A stretch of DNA of 64,000 nucleotides, taken from assembly GCF_017833525.1 (NCBI RefSeq), contig NZ_JAFICD010000001.1:1922001-1986000 (forward strand), written 5' to 3'. This document shows, in pieces, positions 7,865-20,378 of this stretch. The notes below the pieces were generated by a model. The model ran no database searches. It had not been told where the DNA came from and saw only the letters and a list, made by a program, of their open reading frames with translations. Positions within the stretch are counted from its first letter, which is position 1; each line of letters starts with the position of its first letter. A program made the position numbers and the translations under genes. This DNA comes from Duganella sp. 1411 (GTDB lineage: Bacteria > Pseudomonadota > Gammaproteobacteria > Burkholderiales > Burkholderiaceae_D).

Positions 7865-8830
7865 ATGAAATACCCCGTCCACCCCGTCGCCCTCGGCCTG
7901 ATGCTGGCCATTTCCAGCGCCTCCGGCGCGTTCGCGCAAACCGCGCCCAGCGCCACCGTTACGCAAAACGGCACCGGCAACCAGGCCTACGTCGAGCAGA
8001 ACCAGGCCGGCGAGGACGCCACCGTCTCCATCGTTCAGACCGGCAATTACAATATGGTGGGCGATCCGGCCAGCCGCAGCGGCGGCATCCTGCAGCACAA
8101 CACGCCCGGCATGATCGTCGCCGTCAGCCAGCAAGGCGACGCCAACCAACTGACGCTGCGGCACGACGAGGGCGGATTTTTCGGCTTCGCCTACGTCAAC
8201 CAGTCCGGCACCGGCAACCGCGCCACGCTGCTGCAGAACGGCGCGTACGAGTCGACCATCCGGGTCGAGCAGCATGGCGAGCGCAACGTGATCGAGGACC
8301 GCGCCAACGACGTCGGCGCGCTCAGCTTCCGTCCGCAACAGTATGGATCGGACAATGTCATCACTGTCCGCCGCAGCCGCTCCGGGTATGCCGGACTGCC
8401 GATCCGTCAGGACGGCATCGGCAACCGCGCCACCGTCACGTACGACGACGCCTTCTATTCAGGCATCGCCATCAGCCAGACGGGTACGGACAACGAGGCG
8501 CGCGGCAGCTTGACGTCGACCGGCTTTGCGACCGAGGCCGAGATCCTGCAGAGCGGCGCCGGCAACCTGGCGGTCACCAACATCGTTGGCGGCGGCGGCG
8601 CGCTGACGACGCAAACGGGGACCGCCAACACGGCCACCATCGACCAGACCGCCGGCTCGAACACGGCGGCGATCAGCCAGCTCGGCAGCCTCAACGCGGC
8701 GTCGGTGACGCAGACGGGGCCGCTGTCGAACGCGCCTAACATCGCCTGGATCACGCAAGTGGGCGACGGCTTTGCCGCCAGCATCATGCAAACGGGCAGC
8801 GGCAACAGCGCGGGCATCTACCAGCATTGA
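7865..8830 (+). CDS. Long curlin-repeat amyloid subunit (CsgA-like, 321 aa)
   Basis: It has a signal peptide (to about residue 24, GAFAQ) and a longer run of curlin repeats. The order of irregular segments (GDPASRSGGILQHNT, GGFFGFAYVNQ, YESTIRVEQ, SFRPQQYGSDNV) parallels the previous protein (GDPGARTGGILQRDT, GDFDLVFINQ, YESVVRIDQ). It then adds extra repeats before the shared C-terminus. The two genes are therefore paralogues from a tandem duplication with later expansion. AAGGAG precedes the start. It is the last gene of the csg operon; no csgD or csgC homologue is seen nearby. Confidence 0.85.
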   Translation: MKYPVHPVALGLMLAISSASGAFAQTAPSATVTQNGTGNQAYVEQNQAGEDATVSIVQTGNYNMVGDPASRSGGILQHNTPGMIVAVSQQGDANQLTLRHDEGGFFGFAYVNQSGTGNRATLLQNGAYESTIRVEQHGERNVIEDRANDVGALSFRPQQYGSDNVITVRRSRSGYAGLPIRQDGIGNRATVTYDDAFYSGIAISQTGTDNEARGSLTSTGFATEAEILQSGAGNLAVTNIVGGGGALTTQTGTANTATIDQTAGSNTAAISQLGSLNAASVTQTGPLSNAPNIAWITQVGDGFAASIMQTGSGNSAGIYQH

Positions 8831-8859
8831 GCGCTGACGCCAGGAGGTTGGCGATGTTG

Positions 8860-8992
8860 ACGCGTAGGGCGCATCGATGGCAAGGCCTACCTGCCGGTAG
8901 GCCTTGAGAGGCGGAACGCCGTAATCCGCCAATACGTGCGCCGTCGAAACGCATGCATTGGCGGATTACGCTGCGCTAATCCGCCCTACGTG
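8860..8992. repeat. Dispersed palindromic repeat copy with an inserted hairpin, behind the curli operon
   Basis: The right arm and centre (8911-8992) match the ~90-bp family. The left arm CGCGTAGGGCG at 8860 is interrupted by about 38 bp that include a perfect 9-bp hairpin (8882-8890 with 8897-8905). The hairpin is placed where a csg operon terminator would be expected but has no T-tract. Confidence 0.75.
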
Positions 8993-9005
8993 TTTCCGTA
9001 GTACG

Positions 9006-9816
9006 TCATGGCCGGGCCGTCGCGAACATCGCCGCCATCGCCGTGACGTCGCGCCCCACGCCGCGGTAGCCGACGAAGCGGCTGGCGTCGTCGAACATCG
9101 GCTCGCCGCTGACCTGCAAGTGCTGCACCTTGCCGTTGGCGGCCGTGCGCCGGTAGACGAAATCGAGGAACGGCTTGCGCTCGGCGATGTTGGCCTCCAG
9201 CGTCGCGCGCTCGGCCACGTCCCAGCCGCCGCCACCGCCGGCGCCGATGCCGACCATGTCCATCACCGGCCCCGACCAATGGGTCAGCTTGCCGTCGGCA
9301 TCCTGCTCCCAGTACCAGTCGCTCGACAGCTCGGCGTAGCGCTGGAAACGCGCCTCGCTGGCGCGTAACTCGGCCGTGCGTTGCATCACCTGGTGTTCCA
9401 GCTGCTGGTTGTAGCGGTTCAGTTGCCGGTGCAACAGGCGCACCTCGAGCATGTTGTGGATGCGCGTCTCGACCTCGACCAGCTCGAACGGCTTGGCGAC
9501 GAAGTCCTTGGCGCCGGCCTGCAACGCGCGCAGCTTGTGGCCCGGCTGCGCCGTCACCACCAGCACCGGCACATAGCCGTCCGGCTCGATGACCTTGAGC
9601 GCCTCGAGCACCTCGAAGCCGTCCATGCCCGGCATTTGCAGGTCCAGCAGGATCAGGTCGTAGTGGTTGGCCAGGTGCAGCCCGCTCACGGCGAACGGGT
9701 CCGTCGTGCTGGTGACCTGCGTGTAGCCGGCGTTGCCCAGCATTTGCTCGAGCAGCATGACGTTGGCCTGCTGGTCGTCGACGATCAGGATGTTGGCGTT
9801 TAATAACTGGGTGGCG

Positions 9817-9824
<8 letters not shown>
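9006..9824 (-). CDS. Response regulator with REC and PAS domains
   Basis: The 272-residue protein has a receiver domain (about 10-125: ILIVDDQQ, phosphoacceptor Asp in DLILLDLQMPG, Lys in DFVAKPFE), a short coiled linker (HRQLNRYNQQLEHQVMQRTAE), and a PAS domain (about 158-265). There is no DNA-binding, GGDEF or HD-GYP output, so it probably acts through protein contacts. It overlaps the upstream kinase gene by 8 bp and is the last gene of a three-gene operon. The PAS may sense or modulate partner binding; its ligand is unknown. Confidence 0.88.
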
Positions 9825-11513
<1,689 letters not shown>

Positions 11514-11517
<4 letters not shown>

Positions 11518-12242
11518 TGCGATCCTTGGCGTTGCCGCACGTCTGACATCAGCCGCGCGAATTCTTTTTTGACGACGTCGTAGCATTCGCACACCTCGGC
11601 CTCCAGGCCGACCCGGTCGAGCACGGTGATGTGGCCGCGGCGGTAGCTGATGTAGCCGTTTTCCTGCAACTTGCCGGCGGCCACGGTGACGCCTTCGCGC
11701 CGCACGCCGAGCATGTTGGCGATCAATTCCTGCGTCATCGTCAGCTCGTTGCCGGGCAGGCGGTCGAGCGTGAGCAGCAGCCAGCGGCACAATTGCTGCT
11801 CGACCGTGTGATGGCGGTTGCAGACGGCCGTCTGCGACATCTGCGTCAGCAGCGCCTGCGTGTAGCGCAGCAGCAGCCGCATGACGGGGCCGGCGCGGTT
11901 GAACTCGTCCATGAGGATGTGCGACTTCAGGCGGTAGCCGTGGCCGGCCGTCTGCACCACGGCGCGGCTCGGCGTTGTATTTCCGCCCATAAACAAGGAA
12001 ATGCCGAGGATGCCCTCGTTGCCGACGCCGGCGATCTCGGACGAGCCGCCGTTCTCCAGCACATAGTGCAGGGAAACAATCGCCGATGTTGGGAAATAGA
12101 CATGTTGCAGCTGCCCGCCGGACTCGTACAGCACGTCGCCCAGCCGCATCATGATCGGTTCGAGGTGCGGCGACAGGCGCGCGAAATCGGACTCCAGCAA
12201 GGCGGCGAGCAGGTGGTTTTGGTTGGGATCGTTAAGACGCAT
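11514..12242 (-). CDS. Crp/Fnr family transcriptional regulator
   Basis: The 242 residues have a cyclic-nucleotide-binding-like beta roll (about 15-130: LGDVLYESGGQLQHVYFPTSA and GNEGILGISLFMGG), a dimer helix, and a winged helix (LTMTQELIANMLGVRREGV at about 165-185). The arginine and glutamate of a canonical cAMP pocket are not evident, so the ligand is open; many proteins of this subgroup respond to redox or to none known. The ATG at 12242 is preferred over a TTG at 12269. It is the first gene of the overlapping operon with the kinase and REC-PAS protein, so it may be the transcriptional output of that pathway (inference). Confidence 0.85.
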
Positions 12243-12552
12243 GGAGAAACTTTTTTTTCCAGTCGTCAACTAGGCGGGCTTCGGGGACGGGGAACGAGGA
12301 CCGTGCCGCACAATAACACATCCGGGGCGCCGGCCCCGCCGCCAGCCCGGGAAACGGCAAAAAATGCCCGCGCGACCCCGCCCAACGCAGGGGTTTCCGC
12401 CCCAGTCCGCCAGTATTGTCCTAAAATAAGCACTTGAGTGAACATGGCGACCGCGCCAGCGCACCATCCGCCCCGGGTTTCCGCAGACTATCCTGCGCCC
12501 CGGAACGGGAACATTACTTACACTACCCACTACCGTTTACAAGGGAATGACA
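12243..12552. other. Divergent intergenic region between the Crp-like regulator and icd
   Basis: These 310 bp separate two divergent starts and must hold both promoters. A ribosome site AAGGGA lies at 12541-12546 for icd. I see no strong -35/-10 pair, no repeat and no conserved short gene; open frames crossing it lack ribosome sites. Confidence 0.5.
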
Positions 12553-14784
<2,232 letters not shown>

Positions 14785-14831
14785 CGATAAGCTGGACAAC
14801 GGCGCGGCGCCTGGCGCCGCGCCAGCATAGC

Positions 14832-14863
14832 AAAAAGGGAAGCCTGCGGGCTTCCCTTTTTTA
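14832..14863 (+). terminator. Rho-independent terminator of icd
   Basis: A 10-bp stem (AAGGGAAGCC / GGCTTCCCTT) with a TGCG loop is followed by a run of T and preceded by a run of A, so it can work in both directions. A second GC-only hairpin (about 14800-14823) sits between the stop codon and this terminator. Confidence 0.92.
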
Positions 14864-15383
14864 TGTCGGCGTCGGCACGGCCTCGATATCGAACGGACGG
14901 GTCCGATCCTTAACAATCCGGTCAGTCCATTAAGCCTATGCGCCTCATCATTTCGAAAACGAGGTTGGTAGCGAGAAGAATCATTCAACGCCGGCGACTG
15001 GAACCGGTTCGTATCTCTCGTACGTTGCATGGGCTCGACCTCCTTGTTCGTCAGGCCTATCCCCGCCCTAACGCGGCGATGGCGTCGCCAAGATATTGGC
15101 CAGTGGTGTCACCAGGCGGCGTTTTCCAGACTCTAGGAAAGTTTCGACAATATTATCGATTGCAACGTCTGCTTGCGCCCCAAAGCGGCCCCTCGCTGCT
15201 CCCGCCAGAGCGGCCACCCATCGCGCTCCCTCTAGGAGTATGCACAGGGGTGGGCCGCGCAGCTCCTTGTAGCAAAAGCCCGATTTTCCGCCCTGTTTTT
15301 CCCTATTTTCCCCGCGATTGAACTATCGCCGCGCTTCCCGGTCCAAATATGACAAAGCAGAACAAAATAGGGGAGAAAACCGG
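14864..15383. other. About 520 bp without a convincing gene; two short minus-strand frames with possible ribosome sites
   Basis: On the minus strand an ATG at 15030 is preceded by AAGGAGGT nine bases away and opens a short basic peptide (MQRTRDTNRFQSPALNDSS...) that runs on antisense into icd. Just upstream, another frame ends with a TAG at 15068-15070 after ...IVETFLESGKRRLVTPLAN. I recognise neither; they may be remnants of a lost mobile element. No tRNA, repeat or strong promoter was seen. Confidence 0.25.
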
Positions 15384-16016
15384 ATGAATACCACAGTGAC
15401 CGTGCAGGTGCCTACCGATACCCTGCTCCGCCTCATAGAAAAGCTGCGCCGCCGTGGCGGTTCGCAGGACATTTCGGAAGCCATGACGAAGGCCGTCGAA
15501 TGCTGGCTGGAAGACCCGGCCAGATTCGCGCCCGGCGCGGACCCTGAGGACATGCACGGCTATCAATGGAAATCACTGTTTCTTCCCGCAGGCACCGTGT
15601 TGAAATCGTGGAGCTACGGCGAAAACAACTACGCGCGCGTTGAAGGCGATCAGATCATCCACAATGGCCGCGCGGTGTCGCCCAACCAGTTCGCGCAATC
15701 GTTCGCGCGCTCGACGCGCAATGCGTGGCAGGACTTATTCATCCGCCGTCCGGGCGACAAGACCTTCAAACTAGCATGTCGACTGCGCGATGAACTGATC
15801 GCTGCGGCGAAGCCGGACGCCGCCATGCCAACCGCTACGATCCCGACTGGCTCCACCGCAGTGCCGCCGCTGGCGGTTGGATCGACGGCAACCTTGCCCG
15901 CGCCGCAGGCCCCGTCCCCGGTTGGCCAGCCACCGCGCAACACCGACCGCGAGCCCGGATGGGACTTGCCGGAGCGCAGAAAATTCCGCTATCGGCTGGA
16001 AGACGTCGCCTATTAA
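15384..16016 (+). CDS. Hypothetical protein with ribbon-helix-helix-like N-terminus
   Basis: The 210-residue protein starts with a strand-helix-helix pattern (TVTVQVPTDTLLRLIEKL ... DISEAMTKAVECWLED, residues 3-45) like the RHH DNA-binding fold. A middle domain with WKSLFLPAGTVLKSWSYGE and a Pro/Ala/Thr-rich segment (about 150-190) follow, then a basic C-terminus (RRKFRYRLEDVAY). I do not recognise a named family. GGGGAG lies eight bases before the ATG. It stands alone in the accessory stretch between icd and the broken integrase. A DNA-binding role is a suggestion only. Confidence 0.65.
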   Translation: MNTTVTVQVPTDTLLRLIEKLRRRGGSQDISEAMTKAVECWLEDPARFAPGADPEDMHGYQWKSLFLPAGTVLKSWSYGENNYARVEGDQIIHNGRAVSPNQFAQSFARSTRNAWQDLFIRRPGDKTFKLACRLRDELIAAAKPDAAMPTATIPTGSTAVPPLAVGSTATLPAPQAPSPVGQPPRNTDREPGWDLPERRKFRYRLEDVAY

Positions 16017-16088
16017 TTCAGCAAAATCCGAATGCAATGATCGAGGAACGTCGCCTCTTGGCCGAATTCAGGCAAGATGAATTGTAGC

Positions 16089-16601
16089 TCAGGGCGCTCG
16101 GCCGTGTTCTTTGCTCCATTCGTCTAAGATTGTGATCGCCGCATGGACTTGTTCTAATTTACTACTTTTAAACCAGGAAAAATTGGGCTCCGAGTAACTA
16201 TGACAATAGACAGACTGCTCATCCGGAGTTTTCCCTAGAAACGTCGACCGCAGGATATCCATAATCACCCGCGCCTTTACAAAAGCGACAGGATCGGCAC
16301 CAGAGTGTGGCAACGGAAACAGCGGAACGAGTTCAGCAAACCGACGATCAATTCCAGCGATCAGCTCGTGGTTTTCGTTTAGCCAAGCGTCGTATCGGGA
16401 ACGCCGTGTGCCTTCGCTATCCGGATCTATGCGGTTACAGTAACGCAGAATGGCTTCGGGAGCCACGCGCCAACCCTCGATAGCGCCCAACTGAGTTTGG
16501 ATGCGATAGCTTTCTTCGCTCGCCAAGACATTCATTGGATGGATCAAAATGGCGAGCAGGCCGACGGCGAATTTACGGAAAAAAAACATGCTGAGGGGCA
16601 T
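16089..16601 (-). CDS. Hypothetical exported protein
   Basis: The protein (170 residues) has an N-terminal hydrophobic signal-like segment (about 5-27, ending NVLASEES) and then a helical, charged domain with two cysteines (RYCNRID and SVYCHSYSEPN) that could form a disulfide in the periplasm. No known domain is recognised. GC content is visibly lower than in the flanking housekeeping genes. It points away from the plus-strand gene at 15384 and shares no obvious operon. Confidence 0.55.
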   Translation of the reverse strand: MPLSMFFFRKFAVGLLAILIHPMNVLASEESYRIQTQLGAIEGWRVAPEAILRYCNRIDPDSEGTRRSRYDAWLNENHELIAGIDRRFAELVPLFPLPHSGADPVAFVKARVIMDILRSTFLGKTPDEQSVYCHSYSEPNFSWFKSSKLEQVHAAITILDEWSKEHGRAP

Positions 16602-16666
16602 TCAAATGGTTTCTGAGTATGGGACTATGGGACGGATTAAAACGGCCGCTTCTGGCCGGTTACAGC

Positions 16667-16947
16667 CTATCCGAAAACCCTAGTGTGCCAATACATCTGC
16701 GGAGATGCAAACCACATTTCGTTCTTGGCGTTTTTGAACTGGGCAAGCTGCTTCATGGGCATCTGGTAACGAAAAAATAGCGCCAGCAAGTCTCTTAGGA
16801 TGCTTGACTCAGCCTCAGTGATTTCACCACGAGTGTATCGTGCTCCCACCGCATGACGCCTGGAATTTGCATGGCCCACTCGAACAAATGCCGCTCATCA
16901 AGCTGAGAGCCGAAGGTGACGCCAGAACAATCGAGCCGAACTATCAA
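16667..16947 (-). pseudogene. Small hypothetical gene probably split by a frameshift
   Basis: Two adjacent minus-strand frames read as one plausible protein. From a TTG at 16947, LIVRLDCSGVTFGSQLDERH continues to ...VKSLRLSQAS and stops at 16795. The next frame carries on as LRDLLALFFRYQ ... WYWHTRVFG-type sequence and stops at 16667. A single-base change near 16795-16800 would join them into about 93 residues. Without a homologue the join is a guess from composition; the 70-residue frame ending at 16667 could instead be its own gene. Confidence 0.35.
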
Positions 16948-17104
16948 TTCTGCACCTTATTTTCGAATAGCACCTTCTGGCCGCATTCGACCATGAGCAA
17001 GGATAGCATCTTCCCCAGAGAAAAAGCTCATCAATTACCACTCACCTTCGGATACGGCTGTCGCCCGACGAGCGCATAGTAGCGCTTCAATCAGGAGGTC
17101 AATC

Positions 17105-17776
17105 ATGAACAATCTAGTGACAGGTTCTCCAAGCCCGTGTACGCCTTGGAACAAGGGCAAGTTGGTGGGGCAAAAAAAAAGCACCGCTGCGCGTAAGCGA
17201 AATATGGGCAATTCGAGTTCGCGTGGAAATCTTCGGTAGGGTGCGTGACTTGGCACTCTTCAACTTGGCCATCGACAGCAAATTGCGTGGTTGCGACTTA
17301 GTCCAGCTGCGCGTCAACGATGTCTGCCATGGAGGCCATGTGGCAGCGCGGGCCAGCGTGATGCAGCAGAAGACCAAACAACCCGTCCAGTTCGAACTCA
17401 CCGCAGGAACGAGGAAAAGCTTGGGGGACTGGATAGCAGCAGCGTCCCTGCACCATGCCGATTTTCTTTTTCCCAGTCGAATCACGGAATCGCCGCATAT
17501 TTCGACTAGGCAGTATGCGCGTATTGTTCACCAATGGTTCGACGAAATAGGCTTGGACCCGACGGCATACAGCACGCACACGATGCGCCGGACAAAGCCC
17601 ACACTCATCTACCGACGCACAAAAAATTTGCGTGCGGTGCAGCTGTTGCTGGGCCATTACGGACATTTATTTCCGTCACATTTAGGCGCTATGCCCTGGT
17701 TGCATCGAACGCCAGTGTGGTTACCGGCGAACTGAAATCAACTAAACCGAGCATCGACTCAATCGATTGCGACTAA
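17105..17776 (+). pseudogene. Tyrosine recombinase (integrase) gene with an A9-tract frameshift and an altered 3' end
   Basis: An ATG at 17105 with AGGAGGT upstream opens MNNLVTGSPSP ... NKGKLVGQK, then runs into an A9 tract (17172-17180) and stops at 17235-17237. With one A fewer the frame continues as APLRVSEIWAIRVRVEIFG and joins the main frame RDLALFNLAIDSKLRGCDLV, which extends to 17735. Catalytic-domain residues are visible: Arg in SKLRG, HTMRR (HxxR) and LLLGH. After LLLGH the usual TVRYLG-like segment with the nucleophilic tyrosine is absent; another frame from there reaches a stop at 17774-17776. The family is a small stand-alone integrase common in this bacterial group; this copy looks inactive unless slippage on the A-tract restores it. 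Confidence 0.75.
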
Positions 17777-18129
17777 CGGCAAAGCAACTGCTGGCCCAGC
17801 GCTACCGCATCGTCCAACGTCTCAAGCACAGACGGTCCCTCCCATTCGCGCCAGCCCGCAGCAGTGCGCTCATAAACGGTGAGCCGATGTGAACCGTCAC
17901 GTGCTTGAGTGGCCCTCGCAAAGCGCAGCCCATCAGGTGACAGTTGCGACCACCGCTCAGGCTCTTGCCGGTTGCTGATGAAAAGCGCGCTGCCGTCGAT
18001 TTCGGTCCACATTTCGTAATCGCGCGAATCGACTTTCGCATCGAAACCATACGTTCCAGGCGCACTTTCTCCGGCGCGCCGCTTCGCCGCATCTGCACTG
18101 ACTTTAAGCAACCATCGTATAGGGTTCAT
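17773..18129 (-). CDS. Hypothetical protein (118 aa)
   Basis: This is a soluble-looking protein with no signal peptide or membrane helix. Its alternating pattern (GTYGFDAKVDSRDYEMWTEIDGSALFISN, RLTVYERTAAGWREWEGPS) suggests a small beta-sheet fold, and it ends with a helix (DDAVALGQQLLCR). No family is recognised. The start at 18129 has no strong ribosome site. It ends against the broken integrase gene, with the two 3' ends overlapping by about 4 bp. Confidence 0.55.
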   Translation of the reverse strand: MNPIRWLLKVSADAAKRRAGESAPGTYGFDAKVDSRDYEMWTEIDGSALFISNRQEPERWSQLSPDGLRFARATQARDGSHRLTVYERTAAGWREWEGPSVLETLDDAVALGQQLLCR

Positions 18130-18259
18130 TCAGAATGAGCGTGGGCTTGAGTTTGTTTTCTAGAAGCGGAAAGGCATGGGCGACTAACTGGGAGCTCTGC
18201 CTGATCGCGGTTGATTGTACGTCGGCTCCTTGCCGGTTGCCGGCTGGGAGGCCGTCTGT

Positions 18260-18529
18260 TCAATTTTCGGTCCAATACACCTCGACCTTATCTATATCCA
18301 GACCTTCTGTTTCAGGTACTTCTTGAATCTCTTCAACGTTGATTACCGGACGCGGGAAAGGTCCAACTGCCTGTAAAAGCTCTGGAGCAAGCACCCTCGC
18401 TATCGCGCAGGCTCTTGAGAAGGCGTCGTCGGGATCATCGGCACGAACGAACCCCGCGATTTCGCAGTCTTGTCTTTTACCAATTTTCATGAAGCCCCAG
18501 CCTACTGCCGACACCTGCCATACGCGCAT
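18260..18529 (-). CDS. Hypothetical protein (89 aa)
   Basis: A short acidic protein: a strand-rich N-terminus (MRVWQVSAVGWGFMKIGK), a central helix (DDPDDAFSRACAIARVLAPELL) and an acidic tail (EEIQEVPETEGLDIDKVEV). AGGGGA lies four bases before the ATG, supporting translation. It lies in the same orientation and the same accessory stretch as the neighbouring hypothetical genes. No function can be assigned. Confidence 0.5.
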   Translation of the reverse strand: MRVWQVSAVGWGFMKIGKRQDCEIAGFVRADDPDDAFSRACAIARVLAPELLQAVGPFPRPVINVEEIQEVPETEGLDIDKVEVYWTEN

Positions 18530-18630
18530 GTTTCCCCTGCACTTCCTCGATTAAATTCCAGTCGGATCTGTTCGCCAGAGGCCGCTAATGGCCGGTTGCG
18601 GTCGTCACCGCGATAAGGCGCCCGCATTCA

Positions 18631-19248
18631 CTACGTCGCGTCCTCGGCCGCCTTACTGCGCTTCTTCGCCATGACCGGATGAGGCGTCTCGTGCCGAGCC
18701 AGCATGGCTGCATACTCCTGTGACTTGCGTACCTTGGTCTCTGGCATTTTTGCTGTCTGCACCCGGAACAGCACCGCATAACGACTTTGCGAATTGAGCG
18801 TGGCGAAAAATTCGGCGGCCCCGGGGTGGTCGGCGAAAGCGGCATCAAGTTCGGGCGGCACGCTCGCCATGCTAGCCGAATCGTATGCGGCATCCCATCG
18901 ACCATCTTGTTTCGCTCCCTCGATTTCAGCCAGGCCGCTCGGTTGCATCTTCCCCTCCTCGATATACCTCAGCACCTTCTCGCGATTGACCTTGGACCAT
19001 AGGCTGCGAGGACGACGCGGTGTCCAGCGCTGCAAATAGTGATGCTGGTCGAGCGAACGCTTCTGGCCATCGATCCAGCCGAAGCACAGCGCAACTTCCA
19101 ACGCCTCTTGATAGCTTACGCTAGGGACCGGAGCCCCTTTCTTCGCGTGCCGCAGCCACACCCCGTCAGAGCCATCGTGGTGGGCCGCCAGCCACTGCGC
19201 AAACGCTCCCTGGGATGGGAACAGCATCGCTTCAATATCCGCTGCCAT
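18631..19248 (-). CDS. YdeI/OmpD-associated (OmdA) family protein
   Basis: The 205-residue sequence has the family's N-terminal pattern: FPSQGAFAQWLAAHH, GVWLRHAKKG, VSYQEALEVALCFGWIDGQK, and FTPRRPRSLWSKVN-like wording (here WTPRRPRSLWSKVN). In the C-terminal half is a helical OmdA domain (PPELDAAFADHPGAAEFFATL ... SRYAVLFRVQTAK), ending in a Lys-rich tail. Members are linked to bacteriocin or antimicrobial-peptide tolerance in enterobacteria, but the biochemical role is not known. The PEP-CTERM gene lies just upstream on the same strand (16 bp from its stop), so co-transcription is possible. Confidence 0.85.
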   Translation of the reverse strand: MAADIEAMLFPSQGAFAQWLAAHHDGSDGVWLRHAKKGAPVPSVSYQEALEVALCFGWIDGQKRSLDQHHYLQRWTPRRPRSLWSKVNREKVLRYIEEGKMQPSGLAEIEGAKQDGRWDAAYDSASMASVPPELDAAFADHPGAAEFFATLNSQSRYAVLFRVQTAKMPETKVRKSQEYAAMLARHETPHPVMAKKRSKAAEDAT

Positions 19249-19264
19249 CGAGTTACTCCGACGC

Positions 19265-19864
19265 TCAGGAACGCTTGCGACGCCGAGCTTCGACCCCCAT
19301 CAACGCCAAGCCAGCCAGAAGCATTGCATAGTTGCCAGGCTCCGGGACCGGGGAGACGTCCTGGCCAGGGAAGCCGGGAGCGGGATAAGTATCGGTCAGG
19401 TCGAGGACAAGCCTCGTCGATGTCGTTACATCAAGATTTTCGAAATTCAAGAACAACTGATTCGACGCGACGTAGATACGGTCTGCGGTGAATTCATCCC
19501 AATTGGTGGCCGCATTGATCATGAAATTGGGTATACGCCGCTCAGTGTCAAACGACAAATTAATACCATTGAACGGCACTTCGCTGAACCGTTGGTGATC
19601 AAACTGTCCAGCGAAACCATCGATGACGATTTGCGTGTCATTGATGTGTACCGAGAAAAAGTAAGGGCGAGTGAAAGTTACGCCATCATCGGTGACCTGA
19701 CCATGGCCAAAAAACCCGCCGTTATTGGCGACGGTCGACATGTCAGGAAACAAATGGAACGCTGATACGAGATCTCCGCTCATGCCTGCAAATGCAGGGC
19801 CTGCACTGAGCACAGTAAAGGCAACAGAGCAAAGAGACACACGCAGAAGTTTGAAAAAATTCAT
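19265..19864 (-). CDS. PEP-CTERM sorting domain protein
   Basis: The 199-residue exported protein has a signal peptide (MNFFKLLRVSLCSVAFTVLSAG, cleavage near AFA-G) and a beta-rich middle. It ends with the PEP-CTERM anchor VPEPGNYAMLLAGLALMGV followed by RRRKRS. The signal is processed by an exosortase and the protein is delivered to the surface or exopolysaccharide matrix; no exosortase gene is in this window. The start at 19864 is chosen because the signal peptide begins there. The middle region has no recognised enzymatic motif. Confidence 0.88.
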   Translation of the reverse strand: MNFFKLLRVSLCSVAFTVLSAGPAFAGMSGDLVSAFHLFPDMSTVANNGGFFGHGQVTDDGVTFTRPYFFSVHINDTQIVIDGFAGQFDHQRFSEVPFNGINLSFDTERRIPNFMINAATNWDEFTADRIYVASNQLFLNFENLDVTTSTRLVLDLTDTYPAPGFPGQDVSPVPEPGNYAMLLAGLALMGVEARRRKRS

Positions 19865-20002
19865 AAGTTTTAAGGCCCCATTTGAGCTGGTTGGCAATCT
19901 AAATTGTCTATTCGACAACTCGATTGTAGCACAAAGACACCTTATGAATTTTATACAAATATTTCACGCCGCCACTGGCATCACGGCAAGCAAGGCAGGC
20001 GC

Positions 20003-20329
20003 TCAGCGCACCGACGAATACGGGGTCGGCTCCAGGAACGAATTCTCGATGCGCTCGACGATGATGCCGTCGGCCTCCGACGCCGCGCGCGCGGCCACCC
20101 ATTCCGGATCGGTGGCGAAAGCGGTCCACTTGGCCTCACGCTGGGCCAGGCTTTCCCACTTCAGCAGATAGGTCAGCGTCTGGTTGCTGGCGCCGACCAC
20201 GGTGGTGAAAAAGCCGGCCTGCTCGATGCCATGCTTTTGAAACAGCGCCAAGGTCACCCGCGTGAAGCGCTGGTGCAGCGCCGGCAGGCGGCCGGGAGCG
20301 CAATGGTAGACGCGCAATTCATAAATCAT
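20003..20329 (-). CDS. NIPSNAP family protein
   Basis: The 108 residues form a dimeric alpha/beta-barrel-type fold of the NIPSNAP family: MIYELRVYHCAPGRLPALHQRF at the start, the hydrophobic middle GFFTTVVGASNQTLTYLLKWES, and a tail around ENSFLEPTPYS. These small proteins act on or bind hydrophobic small molecules in other systems; the substrate here is unknown. AAGGAG six bases before the ATG supports the start. It is a single gene between the PEP-CTERM gene and a repeat element. Confidence 0.85.
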   Translation of the reverse strand: MIYELRVYHCAPGRLPALHQRFTRVTLALFQKHGIEQAGFFTTVVGASNQTLTYLLKWESLAQREAKWTAFATDPEWVAARAASEADGIIVERIENSFLEPTPYSSVR

Positions 20330-20378
20330 TCAACTCTCCTTGGAAAAATTGGGGGACGGCATGCATGTCACCGGCTTT

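Noticed and set aside
6650..8830. DNA-level tandem repeats in the curlin genes
   Set aside because: Repeats are at the protein level (Q-x-G-x-x-N) and the DNA has diverged, so there is no simple satellite or recombination array.
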